The notes below the pieces were generated by a model. The model worked only from the letters and a program-made list of their open reading frames with translations. It had not been told where the DNA came from and made no database searches. DNA of 64,000 nt, from the NCBI GenBank assembly GCA_964521625.1, contig CAZFSM010000015.1, positions 1-64,000 on the forward strand, read 5' to 3'. Positions 8,163 to 17,477 of this stretch are shown one piece after another; within the stretch, counting starts at the first letter, position 1; every line of letters starts with the position of its first letter. This DNA is from UBA1444 sp964521625 (lineage in GTDB: Bacteria; Bacillota; Negativicutes; UBA1444). A program made the position numbers and the translations under genes.

Positions 8163-10340
8163 ATGAAAATCCATGAAATTCCAGCGATGATTGCCAAAGA
8201 GCTTGGCATTCGAGTTGCTCAGGCCGACGCAACAGTAGAATTGCTGGACGCTGGCAATACACTCCCCTTTATAGCCCGTTACCGCAAAGAAGTTACCGGG
8301 GACCTGGATGAAGAAAAAATCCGTTCGCTGGAAGAGCGGTTGCAATACTTGCGTAATGTCGCCAAACGGCAGGAAGAAATTCTGGCGGTCATCGAGTCTC
8401 AGGGCAAGCTTACCCCTGAACTGAGCGCAGCGATTGAAGGCGCGCAAAAGCTACAGGAACTGGAAGACCTGTACCTGCCCTATCGACCGAAAAAAAGAAC
8501 CCGGGCGCAAATTGCCCGGGAAAAAGGATTCGAACCCTTAGCCGAAAGAATGATGGCACAAGCCGATCCGATATCGGCTGATCGTCTCCTATTAGCAAGT
8601 CAATTCATCAATTCGGAGCTTGGCGTTGAAACCACAGAAGACGCTCTGGCAGGAGCGCGTGATATCGTTGCCGAAATCGTAGCAGAGCGAGCGGATTTGC
8701 GGTCACTGTTGCGTCGTGAGACATGGAAATCAGCGGCAATTGTGACGTCATTGGCAGTACCAGAAGCCGAAGCGCCCGACTTTCTCACTTACCGCGAATA
8801 TCGCGAAGCAGTCAATCATATGCCATCACACCGAATTTTGGCAGTCAATCGCGGCGAAGCAAAGAAATTACTCAAGGTGCATTTTGAAATTCCCCAAGAG
8901 TCGCTGACTGAAACAATCCTGAAACAAATTCTTAAGATTTCCTCGCTGTGGAGTCAGGATATAATTGAAGCGGTGCAGGACAGCTGCAAACGGCTGCTGT
9001 TTCCTTCCATGGAACGGGAAGTACGCAATGCACTGACTGAAAATGCCGAAAAACAGGCGATCAGCCTATTTGGACGAAATTTGCGTCAACTGCTGCTCAT
9101 CCCGCCATTGGCAGGACACTGCGTGCTCGGACTCGACCCCGGCTACCGAACCGGCTGCAAAGCAGCCATTGTCAATCCACAGGGAACAGTGCTGGCCACT
9201 ACCGTATTCTATCTAACCCACAGTGAATCGCAACGACAGTCGTCCGCCAAACTGATGCTCGAATTGATTCGCCGCCATAATGTTACTCTCGCCACGATCG
9301 GCAACGGCACCGCCTCTTATGAAACAGAAGAGTTTCTCGCCGGACTGATCCGCGACCACGGACTGTCGCTGCATTATGTCATTACCAATGAGGCCGGCGC
9401 TTCGGTTTATTCTGCTTCCAAGCTGGCGAAAGAAGAGTTGCCGGATCTCGATGTTTCTCTGCGCGGCGCCGTTTCGATCGCCCGCCGGGTACAGGATCCG
9501 CTGGCTGAGTTAGTCAAAATCGAGCCCAAAGCGATTGGCGTAGGCCAATATCAGCATGATGTCGATCAAAAGGAATTATTGCAGGCGCTTGATGGGGTTG
9601 TGGAATCGGCGGTCAATCACGTCGGCGTTGACCTCAACACGGCTTCAGTCGAACTATTGCGGCATGTCGCAGGTATTCAGGGCCCTGTCGCCAAAAACAT
9701 CGTCGCCTGGCGCGATACCAACGGCAGATTTAGCCGCCGCAAAGAGTTGCTAAAAATACCCCGCCTCGGCCCGGCCGCTTTTGTCCAATGCGCCGGTTTC
9801 CTCCGGGTTCCCGATGCAACCGACCCTCTGGACAATACACCGGTTCATCCGGAGTCCTACGCACTGGCCGAAACAATCCTTGAGCGCCTAGGGTTCAATA
9901 AAAAAGACTTGCGTTCACGCGAAAAACTAATCCAACTGCAAAGTGCGATGCAAACAATCGACGTGGCTGCATTAGCCAAAGAGTTAACCGCCGGCGAGCC
10001 GACGGTGCGGGATATTCTGGCCGCGCTGGTCAAACCCGGACGCGATCCACGCGAAGACCTGCCAGCCCCAATGACCCGCAAAAACATCGTAAAGCTCGAC
10101 GAGCTATTGCCAGGCACGGTGGTAAAAGGAACCGTCCACAACGTGACTGATTTTGGCGCTTTTGTCGATATCGGCGTAAAAATAAACGGTCTGCTGCATC
10201 GATCCGAACTGAGCAACAAACCGTTCCGTCATCCTCTGGATATCGTTTCGGTCGGCGACGTTATCGAAGTCACCATTTTGGCTGTAGATGCCGCCCGCAA
10301 CCGAATCGGATTAAGTCTGAAACAAACGCCCAAAAACTAG
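8163..10340 (+). CDS. tex: Tex-family S1 RNA-binding protein
   Basis: 725 residues, the usual size of Tex, a transcription accessory and RNA-binding protein of the cytoplasm. Order of domains: Tex N-terminal helical region (PFIARYRKEVTGDLDEE, LPYRPKKRTRAQIAREKG), a YqgF/RNase H-like domain beginning at GLDPGYRTGCKAAI (about residue 325), a helix-hairpin-helix pair (LNTASVELLRHVAGI, LLKIPRLGPAAFVQCAGFLR) and a C-terminal S1 domain (VKGTVHNVTDFGAFVDIG, about residue 650 on). AAGAGGTG precedes the ATG. Single gene with its own terminator at 10353-10388. Function in stress tolerance and transcription is family knowledge. Confidence 0.95.
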   Translation: MKIHEIPAMIAKELGIRVAQADATVELLDAGNTLPFIARYRKEVTGDLDEEKIRSLEERLQYLRNVAKRQEEILAVIESQGKLTPELSAAIEGAQKLQELEDLYLPYRPKKRTRAQIAREKGFEPLAERMMAQADPISADRLLLASQFINSELGVETTEDALAGARDIVAEIVAERADLRSLLRRETWKSAAIVTSLAVPEAEAPDFLTYREYREAVNHMPSHRILAVNRGEAKKLLKVHFEIPQESLTETILKQILKISSLWSQDIIEAVQDSCKRLLFPSMEREVRNALTENAEKQAISLFGRNLRQLLLIPPLAGHCVLGLDPGYRTGCKAAIVNPQGTVLATTVFYLTHSESQRQSSAKLMLELIRRHNVTLATIGNGTASYETEEFLAGLIRDHGLSLHYVITNEAGASVYSASKLAKEELPDLDVSLRGAVSIARRVQDPLAELVKIEPKAIGVGQYQHDVDQKELLQALDGVVESAVNHVGVDLNTASVELLRHVAGIQGPVAKNIVAWRDTNGRFSRRKELLKIPRLGPAAFVQCAGFLRVPDATDPLDNTPVHPESYALAETILERLGFNKKDLRSREKLIQLQSAMQTIDVAALAKELTAGEPTVRDILAALVKPGRDPREDLPAPMTRKNIVKLDELLPGTVVKGTVHNVTDFGAFVDIGVKINGLLHRSELSNKPFRHPLDIVSVGDVIEVTILAVDAARNRIGLSLKQTPKN

Positions 10341-10352
10341 CAAAAACATGCC

Positions 10353-10388
10353 AACGAGTCGGGAACTGACGTTCCGGCTCGTTTTTTT
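10353..10388 (+). terminator. Rho-independent terminator after tex
   Basis: ACGAG-CGG-GAAC stem with one bulge, a short loop near TGAC, then GTTCCGGCTCGT and a run of seven T residues, 13 bases after the tex stop. Confidence 0.85.
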
Positions 10389-10441
10389 GCAAAGGAAAAT
10401 GCCAGCCGCAACACGAACATACTTTGAGAGAAAAACCATAT

Positions 10442-11791
10442 ATGGGTGAAAAAATGAACCAAATGCATGATCCGCATAACTGGCAGCAAGATTTAATCCG
10501 TTGGAAAAAGCAACGCATTCTCATCTGGTTGACCATTGCCATCGCATTCTTGACTGGTTACTTCCACCGCACGGTCATTGGCGTAGTGGCAGATAGCCTG
10601 ATGCGCGACTTTGCCATCGAACGGGCCACCGATCTCGGTATTTTGGCCTCGATTTATTTTTGGACCTATGCAAGCCTGCAAATTCCTGCCGGCATATTTG
10701 CCGACCTATTCGGTCCACGACAGGTAGTCAGTCTTGCCCTATTGCTGTCAGCCTGCGGAGCTTTTTTGTTTGCAGCTGCCAATGATATCACCATACTGTA
10801 CTGGGCCCGTTTCATCACGACAGCTGGTATCGGTGTCATCTTTGTCAGCCTGATCAAAATTCAGTCCAACTGGTTCCGGGTACGCGAGTTTACAACCATG
10901 TCCGGCCTGATCGTCCTGATCAGCAATTCCGGTTCTTTGTTGTCGGCGTCTCCCATGGCACTTATCGTGGAGTCCTGGGGCTGGCGGAGTGCGTTTAACC
11001 TCATTGGTGTTTTTTCGCTACTAATGGCCTTTGCCTGCTGGTTCATCGTCCGTAACCGGCCTGAAGACTGTAGCCTGCCCAGTGTGCGGGAAATCGAAAC
11101 CCAGGAAGGTCAACGCCCCGTCATTTGTGAAACTCCCAATCTACGCATCGGCGAATGCATAACACACGTGCTGTGTAATCGGCAAACCTGGCCGCCGGTC
11201 ATTGCGGCAACTGCATCATACGGAGTCTTCATGGCCATCGTCGGCGTCTGGTGGGTTCCCTACCTGATGCAGGTGCATCAAATGCCCCGCGTGGAAGCTT
11301 CGCACCATATCTTCCTGATGGTAATTGGCAACATGTTGGGCGCCCCTTTGCTCGGATTTCTGTCGGACCGCCTGTACCGGCGTCGCTTGCCTTTTGTGGC
11401 AGCAACTGTGCTATTTTTGTCGACATTGCTCGTGTTGACTCTTGTTTTTAACGCCAAACCGCCACTGACCGCATTGTATCCTATTGCGTTTCTGATTGGA
11501 CTGGGCGTATCCGGCATAACGCTGGCGATTGCCTGTGTCAAAGATGTCAATCCGCCCCAGGCGACGGGAATTGCCGCCGGCATAACCAATAGCGGACCCT
11601 TCATCGGTGCGGCGCTTATGCAACCGGCATTCGGCTGGGTGCTGGACCGGAATTGGGCCGGTCTTAGCGAAAACGGTGCGAAAATCTACCCGGCCGTCGC
11701 CTATGAAAATGCGTTTTTGCTTTGCCTTGTCGTCCTAACCGTCGGACTAAGCGCCACCTTTTTTATCCACGAAGACCGTTGCAACCGCTAG
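10442..11791 (+). CDS. Major facilitator superfamily transporter
   Basis: About 449 residues with twelve predicted membrane helices. MFS signatures are visible: GIFADLFGPRQV in the loop 2-3 region and LLGFLSDRLYRRR in the equivalent position of the second half. Helix-rich segments include GVIFVSLIKIQSNWF and GITNSGPFIGAAL. The substrate is unknown. The start is uncertain: TTG at 10424, ATG at 10442 and ATG at 10454 are all in frame and none has an ideal ribosome site. It stands alone between tex and a convergent secreted-protein gene, so context gives no hint of substrate. Confidence 0.85.
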   Translation: MGEKMNQMHDPHNWQQDLIRWKKQRILIWLTIAIAFLTGYFHRTVIGVVADSLMRDFAIERATDLGILASIYFWTYASLQIPAGIFADLFGPRQVVSLALLLSACGAFLFAAANDITILYWARFITTAGIGVIFVSLIKIQSNWFRVREFTTMSGLIVLISNSGSLLSASPMALIVESWGWRSAFNLIGVFSLLMAFACWFIVRNRPEDCSLPSVREIETQEGQRPVICETPNLRIGECITHVLCNRQTWPPVIAATASYGVFMAIVGVWWVPYLMQVHQMPRVEASHHIFLMVIGNMLGAPLLGFLSDRLYRRRLPFVAATVLFLSTLLVLTLVFNAKPPLTALYPIAFLIGLGVSGITLAIACVKDVNPPQATGIAAGITNSGPFIGAALMQPAFGWVLDRNWAGLSENGAKIYPAVAYENAFLLCLVVLTVGLSATFFIHEDRCNR

Positions 11792-11796
11792 TATCA

Positions 11797-12537
11797 CTAC
11801 TGGCGTTCTACCACAACCTCCAGCACTACCGCTTTACCGTCATGATCGCCAACGGTTTGACGCACTGGGTCATTGGGAATCCCATTCTTCAGATCGACTT
11901 TGCCGCTGATTTGATAGGCTGAATTTGCACTGAGTTGCCTGGCAAAATCATCACGCGCGACAACAAACGATTGATAGATATGCTTGACGTCTGTTTTAAC
12001 ATCTAGGTCTTCGCGACTAAACGCGGCGACATAGTAATATTTTCCGGCAAAGAAGTGCGGCCCAAATACGCGCCCGTGATTATTCGCGGTCCAAAAGAAG
12101 GTGTTGGAAAACGCACGGTTTTCAGTTGCAGGAAACTGCCCATAAAGTTTCTCGCCGATAAAGCCAAAGTAGCCGCTGGAATGCCCCAACATATTGTCGT
12201 AGCCAGCATCAACGCAACTGCTTAAAAGTCTGGCATTCGCTTCTTCAGCTGATTTAGCAACTCCATCGACGAGGATGATGTTTATCGGTTCCTGAAATGA
12301 TTTGCCTTTGACCTTATACCCCAGCCAGTGCGCGATTTGGCCATCGGGTGAAATCAGCCATTTGCCGACAGTCGGCATTCCCGGCAACGCAATCTGGTTC
12401 ATCGGTTGATAACCAGCCGATTCGCGCCCTGGTCCGGCGATAATCACTGGCGCCGATGCTGCAGTCACTCCGACAAATCCCACAGCGATCAGAACTACTG
12501 ACAAAACAATTAACCAAACTTTGCTGTGACTTTTCAT
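11797..12537 (-). CDS. Exported protein of unknown function
   Basis: 246 residues beginning with a clear signal peptide (basic MKSHSK, hydrophobic core VWLIVLSVVLIAVGFVGV, then TAASA). The mature part has a WLGYK segment, an INIILVDG strand, a GYDNMLGHSSGYFGFIGEKLYGQFP block and NNHGRVFGPHFFAGKYYYVAAFSRE. The spacing recalls LssY C-terminal-like proteins, but I am not confident of that family. GGAGG lies five bases before the ATG. It is convergent with the MFS gene (five-base gap). Probably envelope-located or periplasmic; no catalytic motif is recognised. Confidence 0.7.
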   Translation of the reverse strand: MKSHSKVWLIVLSVVLIAVGFVGVTAASAPVIIAGPGRESAGYQPMNQIALPGMPTVGKWLISPDGQIAHWLGYKVKGKSFQEPINIILVDGVAKSAEEANARLLSSCVDAGYDNMLGHSSGYFGFIGEKLYGQFPATENRAFSNTFFWTANNHGRVFGPHFFAGKYYYVAAFSREDLDVKTDVKHIYQSFVVARDDFARQLSANSAYQISGKVDLKNGIPNDPVRQTVGDHDGKAVVLEVVVERQ

Positions 12538-12604
12538 TGTATCCTCCTCAATTATTTATCGAACACTGCTTTCACGCTAACAGTAATACTCACGCAAAAG
12601 AATT

Positions 12605-12648
12605 AAGACAGGAACGGTAGCGGTTTGTCCAGCCGCCATTCCTGTCTT
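12605..12648 (-). terminator. Terminator after larA
   Basis: A perfect 10-bp outer stem (12605-12614 with 12639-12648) encloses a partly paired GC-rich loop. It lies 19 bases past the larA stop on the minus strand. Confidence 0.65.
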
Positions 12649-12666
12649 GGTTCTTTCAGCTTCCCG

Positions 12667-13956
12667 TCAAACTTGCTCTACAATTACCGAAACGCCGTCC
12701 GGAATCACTGTAACCATGGCATTTTCGCCTACGATCGCCTCGGCCATTTCCATCGCTTCCGCCATCGTATGCGCCGCTTTGAAGCACAAGTTGCCGATCA
12801 CCTCATGATCACACTGGTCACTGACAACGATTGTCGGATGTTTCAGCTGAATCCGCGCGGCGATCTGCGCTTCCCATTGGTCGGCTACAGTCGCTTCACG
12901 GCCTATCTGCATGATCTTGCACATCACTTCAGATGCCCCCTCCTTCGCTTGCAGAAACCAGTCGTAGAAGGCCTGTCCGCCGTGCCCATCATTGCAGGCA
13001 GCGGCAATGATAATCACGCCCCCCTGCTTACAGGTAGCCTCTGCAGCCGACATCCCCTTCACTGCCTGGTACACGTTCTGGTCCAACGGATAGCCGCCAT
13101 TTGAAGTCACAACAATATCTGCCGGAACTGCCTTTACCGAGGCAAGTTCCTTGACAAACTCGCAGCCCTGCACGTGGGCTTGTTCCATGTCGCCGGCAAA
13201 CGCCTTGATGATTCGTTTTTCCGCATCAATCACCACATTGAGAATAAAACCCAGCTTTGCTTCCCGGGCGGCCGCAATCATGTCAACATGCAGCGGATTT
13301 CCATCCAGCACACCAGCCCGGGCATTGGGGTGGGCAATAAATTCCGAACAGTGATTTGCCAGCACCGTCACTTTGCTGACAATTCCCGGCAAAATGCTTT
13401 TGCGTCCACCGGAAAATCCGGCAAAGAAGTGCGGCTCGATAAACCCTTCGGCAACCAGCAATTCTGCTTCCATGGCCAGTTTATTAATCACCAGATCGCC
13501 ACCGGACGGCAATTTTCCAATCGTCACCATGCTTGCTTCGTCCCGGCAATCGTGCATGACAATCTTCTCTGAAGCTAACAATTCCTGGCCAAATTTATTT
13601 TCCATTTCCGCTCTGGTCATCGCCCGGTGAAACCCGGTTGCTACCAAGAATATGATCTCCGCCTCCGGATTGCCGGCGCGAATCTCTGCCAGCATAATCG
13701 GCGCAATTACTTTGGTTGGCACCGGTCTTGTATGGTCACTGGTAACGATAACGATCTTGTTTTTGCCGCGGGCCAGGTCTCGTAGCCGGAGTGAACCAAT
13801 TGGTGCTTCCAGTGCCTGCCTGACCAGTTCCGCCTGGCTGGCAGTCGGTTTGTAGTGATGCGCCTTGGATTCCAAGACTCCGGCAAGTCTATTGTCGGCA
13901 ATGTTAAGGTCCAAATGGGTTTGGGCATAAGGAATACGAATTGTCGCCATTTGCAT
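12667..13956 (-). CDS. larA: Nickel-dependent lactate racemase LarA family
   Basis: 429 residues, full length. LarA interconverts D- and L-lactate (family members use other 2-hydroxy acids) with a nickel pincer cofactor attached to a lysine. Conserved residues are all present: SDHTRP (residues 73-78), H110 in ATGFHR, H176 in EPHFF, K186 in GGRKSILPG and H202 in NHCSEF. Each is two higher than the published Lactobacillus plantarum number. Starting at the second ATG (13950) removes exactly that offset and also gives better ribosome spacing, so 13950 may be the true start. Cofactor genes larB, larC and larE are not in the window. Single gene with a terminator downstream. Confidence 0.9.
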   Translation of the reverse strand: MQMATIRIPYAQTHLDLNIADNRLAGVLESKAHHYKPTASQAELVRQALEAPIGSLRLRDLARGKNKIVIVTSDHTRPVPTKVIAPIMLAEIRAGNPEAEIIFLVATGFHRAMTRAEMENKFGQELLASEKIVMHDCRDEASMVTIGKLPSGGDLVINKLAMEAELLVAEGFIEPHFFAGFSGGRKSILPGIVSKVTVLANHCSEFIAHPNARAGVLDGNPLHVDMIAAAREAKLGFILNVVIDAEKRIIKAFAGDMEQAHVQGCEFVKELASVKAVPADIVVTSNGGYPLDQNVYQAVKGMSAAEATCKQGGVIIIAAACNDGHGGQAFYDWFLQAKEGASEVMCKIMQIGREATVADQWEAQIAARIQLKHPTIVVSDQCDHEVIGNLCFKAAHTMAEAMEMAEAIVGENAMVTVIPDGVSVIVEQV

Positions 13957-14077
13957 ACGCCTCTTTCCTTTTGTTTATTTTCATAACCGCACAGTTTGAC
14001 CAAACACCGTCCCGTCTATTCTCAATCTTTTATTCTATTTATCACTCGCCGGGAAATCTCCTGCGACATCATCGACA

Positions 14078-14127
14078 ACAATATCACCTGTTTTTTATCA
14101 TATAAGATAAAAAACAGGTGATATTGT
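14078..14127. terminator. Perfect 22-bp inverted repeat
   Basis: The arms 14078-14099 and 14106-14127 are perfectly complementary around a 6-base AT loop. It lies directly after the stop of the polysaccharide operon (14133, minus strand) and upstream of larA. It may be a strong terminator with little T-tail, or an operator; see findings. Confidence 0.65.
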
Positions 14128-14132
14128 TACAG

Positions 14133-15002
14133 TTATTGCAGTTTGTTTCTTTCGCAAATTATCTTTTCTCTGATTGATGTGAACTGAAATGATCGCAAAA
14201 CATCTTTTAGTTTGGCCTGCGTGCCAGCAACATTATAGTACTGGATAAACGATTCCAATAGTGGTAAATCGAGTCGCTGCCCCGTCGGATCCACTTCCCG
14301 CGGATGCAGATAGACGATGCTGTGGCGACCAAACCGATTGCCGGAACGGATTATCCATTTGATCAACCAACTGGGAAAAAACCGAAAATAAAACCCGCCG
14401 GAATAGCCTATGTTTCTGCCGCCGATCTTCAATACGGACATCGGAACCTCCAGTAGTTCCAGTTCCCGCCCATTCACCGACGGATGGTGAATTTCGGTCG
14501 GCGCGTCCGGAATTCCATAAAGGAAGGTTTTGACCGGAAAAATGCTGGCGTCGTAGTGTAGGCCCAGTTCTTCCAACGCCTGCAGATAATGGTGGTTGCT
14601 TTTCATGATGGACCAGGAAGGTGCCCGATAACCCCAAACTTTTTCGCCAGTCAACGTCTGCAAAATATCTGTAGACTTTTTTACGTCTGCCCGAAACTCT
14701 GCATAAGTTTGCTTGTACGCCAACTGGTGTCCATATCCGTGCGAGGCAACCTCATGGCCGGCCCGGATAATATCGCGCACCGTTTCAGGGTACTGCTCGC
14801 CAATCTGTCCCAAAACAAAAAAAGTGGCCTTGCAGCCAGCGTCACTACAAAGTTGCAGCAACAAATCCATATTGGCCCGGAAGTGCGAGTCATTTCCATG
14901 GTAAGTCGACAAGTCTACTCCGGCATAATTGGCATGATACCAATCTTCGATGTCGAAGGTCAGCAAATTAAAGGGTTGCAGGACCGTCTGCAGATCACTC
15001 AT
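14133..15002 (-). CDS. Polysaccharide deacetylase family protein (exosortase-cluster type)
   Basis: 289 residues of the carbohydrate esterase 4 (NodB) fold. Motifs: LLTFDIEDWYH near the N-terminus (catalytic Asp and metal Asp), HEVASHGYGH (metal-binding His pair), GYRAPSWSI and a late VYLHPREVDPTGQR. This variant, with a C-terminal DUF3473-like part, is typical of exopolysaccharide clusters linked to exosortase systems. It should remove N-acetyl groups from a surface glycan. The ATG at 15002 has GGGGGATC ahead and overlaps the methyltransferase stop by eight bases (ATGAGTGA). It is last in a seven-gene operon. Confidence 0.85.
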   Translation of the reverse strand: MSDLQTVLQPFNLLTFDIEDWYHANYAGVDLSTYHGNDSHFRANMDLLLQLCSDAGCKATFFVLGQIGEQYPETVRDIIRAGHEVASHGYGHQLAYKQTYAEFRADVKKSTDILQTLTGEKVWGYRAPSWSIMKSNHHYLQALEELGLHYDASIFPVKTFLYGIPDAPTEIHHPSVNGRELELLEVPMSVLKIGGRNIGYSGGFYFRFFPSWLIKWIIRSGNRFGRHSIVYLHPREVDPTGQRLDLPLLESFIQYYNVAGTQAKLKDVLRSFQFTSIREKIICERNKLQ

Positions 15003-15660
15003 CGCGCTTGATCCCCCTGATCGCAAAGGAAGTGCAAAAGTGGTCGCTCAGACCGCCGATACTTTCACTGGAGGAAACGGTCTTGAATGGGTGGTATTGC
15101 TTCAAAAAAGAAACTTCGGCAAACCCGAGTCGGACAAACTCATCGCGCAACTCCGCCATTTCATACATCCGGTCGAACTTTTTGCTGCGCTCTACCATGC
15201 CCAGCAATTTGCGTTGCAAAGAACCCTGATGCAACGTTTGCACCAGTAGCATGCCCCCCTGTTTGGTCACCCTGGCCAGTTCTGCCAGTACCGGTTGGTA
15301 TTTTTCAATCAGTTGGACCACGCCGATACACACCACCAGATCAAACGATCCGGGCGCAAACGGTAACGCCGTCAAATCGGCCGGCAGGGTTTTCAGGCCT
15401 CGCCCGGCAGCAAATTCCAGACTTTTTTCCGAAAAATCGACGCCTACAACGATATTGTCCTGCGTCCACGGTTCGCTGAACGCACCCACACCGCAGCCGG
15501 CATCCAGAATCTGCTTGCCTGCCAATGGACCAATCCAGTGCAGAATATGGTCGCGTTGGACAAAAAAACTGCTATCATCAAAATAATCCGAGGATTTGAC
15601 CGATGCGCCGTGCGTCGATGCTTTCTGGTCAAAATATTGTTGCCATTGGGAATTGCCCAT
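14995..15660 (-). CDS. Class I SAM-dependent methyltransferase
   Basis: 221 residues with a Rossmann methyltransferase core: ILDAGCGVGAFS (motif I, SAM binding), VVGVDFSEKSLEFA, LPFAPGSFDLVVCIGVVQLI (motif II/III) and ARVTKQGGMLLVQTLHQ. GGAGG eight bases before the ATG at 15660 fixes the start; the longer frame would run back into the FemAB gene. The target is unknown. Its place between a FemAB-like protein and a polysaccharide deacetylase suggests modification of a sugar or lipid-linked intermediate of the same glycan. Confidence 0.82.
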   Translation of the reverse strand: MGNSQWQQYFDQKASTHGASVKSSDYFDDSSFFVQRDHILHWIGPLAGKQILDAGCGVGAFSEPWTQDNIVVGVDFSEKSLEFAAGRGLKTLPADLTALPFAPGSFDLVVCIGVVQLIEKYQPVLAELARVTKQGGMLLVQTLHQGSLQRKLLGMVERSKKFDRMYEMAELRDEFVRLGFAEVSFLKQYHPFKTVSSSESIGGLSDHFCTSFAIRGIKRDE

Positions 15661-15695
15661 AAGTAGAAGCCTCCGATGCGTTCTGAAAAATTCGA

Positions 15696-16739
15696 CTATG
15701 GTAGCAGGTAAGGAATCAGCTTTCTGCCAAGCGGGTCGGTCAATAAACGGGGCAGCCGCTTCCATAGCGCAATGGCATAACGAAAAGTCTCCCGTTCATT
15801 CGTCGCCCCCGCACCGGCGGCCGCGCCATAACGCAAATAGCGGAGCTGAACCGGCTGGGCGCCCCACTGCGATTTGTAGCGATAAGTCCCGGAACCGGTC
15901 TGCGAACGGCCCAGATCAAGCGCCTTTAATCCGCAACGGATTCCGTATTTTGCCGCTTCCCAGTACATGTAGTTATTCAGATACTGGTGATTGTATTCGA
16001 CCAGATTGGCGCCATACGGATAGTACAAAGTTTGGTCAGCAGGACTTTTTAGCAGCAACATGCCGCCGACTACCCGCCCGGTCTGCTGGTCGAGCACCGT
16101 CAACAACGTCGTAAACTCCGGCAGATGGGTGAAGAATCGCTGAAAGAACTCTAGTCCCGGCGCTGGCGATCCCAGCTGTTTCATTCGTCTGACGTATACT
16201 TCGTAGAAATCGGCCAAGTAGCTATGATCGAAAGATACAGCGAACCAATCATTTTTATAGGTCTTGCGGACGTGGTTGCGACATCCCGACGAAGCCTGCG
16301 CCATGGTCTGTTCCTCGTCCGTCAGTAACGGCAGAATAAAAGTATGATTGTCGAGATTGGCGCGCCACAACCTGCGATCAACAGTCTGGTTTTTCAGCCG
16401 GATTTCCAGCTCTGCCAAATCCAGCATTTTCTGCGCCTGTGAAATCGTCGCCAGCATCTTTTGGGCGAGTTCCGGCGTATCGGCACAGACATCGACCTGA
16501 TTGACAAACGGCAGAGATACTCCCACCCTTTGCAGTTTCAGGTTCCTGCCAATCACCAGTGGGACTAGGCCGCAGATTTTGCCTGTGTCGTCAACGAGAG
16601 CCTGGTAGCCGCACCGGTAGGGAAATGATTCCAGCAAAATTTGACGAAATCCGGTCGTATGAAAAACCGTACCCCGTCTTTGCGCCAGTTGGTCCCATTC
16701 CTGCTGCATCGATGCCTGGTAGGGAACTAAGCGGTACAT
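15696..16739 (-). CDS. FemAB/GNAT-like protein (PEP-CTERM-system FemAB type)
   Basis: 347 residues resembling the FemAB-related proteins found in exosortase-associated exopolysaccharide clusters. Visible features are a TVFHTTGFRQIL start, SSGCRNHVRKTYKND (the conserved basic segment of FemAB/GNAT repeats), GGMLLLKSPADQTLYYPYGA and KALDLGRSQTGSGTYRYKSQWG near the C-terminus. Family members transfer an acyl or aminoacyl group; the donor and acceptor here are unknown. The start overlaps nothing and lies eight bases after the preceding small membrane-protein gene. Confidence 0.8.
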   Translation of the reverse strand: MYRLVPYQASMQQEWDQLAQRRGTVFHTTGFRQILLESFPYRCGYQALVDDTGKICGLVPLVIGRNLKLQRVGVSLPFVNQVDVCADTPELAQKMLATISQAQKMLDLAELEIRLKNQTVDRRLWRANLDNHTFILPLLTDEEQTMAQASSGCRNHVRKTYKNDWFAVSFDHSYLADFYEVYVRRMKQLGSPAPGLEFFQRFFTHLPEFTTLLTVLDQQTGRVVGGMLLLKSPADQTLYYPYGANLVEYNHQYLNNYMYWEAAKYGIRCGLKALDLGRSQTGSGTYRYKSQWGAQPVQLRYLRYGAAAGAGATNERETFRYAIALWKRLPRLLTDPLGRKLIPYLLP

Positions 16740-16746
16740 CGCCGCC

Positions 16747-17103
16747 CTACCCTTTCAGCCAGCAAACTACGCCGACCAGAATAAAGCCGCAACCCACCCA
16801 TTTCAGCAAGCTGATCTGCTCGTTGAATACAAAAATTGATACCGCCAGCAGCAAGATATATTGGAAACTGGCGACAAACGTGACATAGCCCAGATCAAAC
16901 ACCGACAAGCAGTAAACCCAGAGAACCGCGGCCACAGCATAAGAAAAGAAACCGGCGAGAACGCCGGGTGATGTCATATATCCCATGGCAATCGCCATCA
17001 GTCCGCCGTCGAAATTGATTGTCCGGCTACCGATCTTGAGCAGGGTGCTGGCCAGCACCGTCATTGAAACACTGCCGAATAACAACACCAACTTCAGCAT
17101 CAC
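16747..17103 (-). CDS. Small DMT/EamA-type membrane protein (ArnE-like)
   Basis: 118 residues with four hydrophobic helices, as in half-size EamA or small multidrug-resistance family proteins: LVLLFGSVSMTVLASTLLKIG, VLAGFFSYAVAAVLWVYCLSV, YVTFVASFQYILLLAVSIFVF and a final WVGCGFILVGVVCW. ArnE/ArnF-like members move lipid-linked sugars, and the neighbours here are glycosyltransferases, so a flippase-subunit role is plausible. It overlaps DUF2304 by four bases (ATGA), showing translational coupling. Confidence 0.75.
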   Translation of the reverse strand: MMLKLVLLFGSVSMTVLASTLLKIGSRTINFDGGLMAIAMGYMTSPGVLAGFFSYAVAAVLWVYCLSVFDLGYVTFVASFQYILLLAVSIFVFNEQISLLKWVGCGFILVGVVCWLKG

Positions 17104-17477
17104 TCGACTCGGTTCCTTTCTTTTTCTAGTTCTTCCACCCGCAGACGCAACAAGCCCAGTTCCTGCGCTACCGCCTTATTTTGGGCTTTCAGCCCCGAGA
17201 TACTCACACTCAGATTCAGCAACAACAGATAGGCAAAAGCGATCAGCAGGGCAAAAAATGCAGACGGTGCATATTCCACACCGATCAGCGCGGCAAATCC
17301 CTCCAACAAACCTCGACACATCGACATCACTAGCATAAACGAACCAATCAATAGCCAGACCAGGGAGTACTTCTCCTTGATCAGCCGTTCGCGGACCAAA
17401 AACATTACAGTCAGCAAGATGATCAGGCTAAAAACGATCCCCAGCCACTGGATTTTATCGAACGATCCTACCGGCAT
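17100..17477 (-). CDS. DUF2304 membrane protein
   Basis: 125 residues: three membrane helices (WLGIVFSLIILLTVMFLV, LVWLLIGSFMLVMSMC, then APSAFFALLIAFAYLLLLNLSV), followed by a C-terminal coiled coil (GLKAQNKAVAQELGLLRLRVEELEKERN). This layout matches DUF2304, usually found next to GT2 enzymes that make polyprenyl-linked sugars; its own function is unknown. The start codon overlaps the stop of the GT2 gene by one base (TAATG). Confidence 0.82.
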   Translation of the reverse strand: MPVGSFDKIQWLGIVFSLIILLTVMFLVRERLIKEKYSLVWLLIGSFMLVMSMCRGLLEGFAALIGVEYAPSAFFALLIAFAYLLLLNLSVSISGLKAQNKAVAQELGLLRLRVEELEKERNRVE

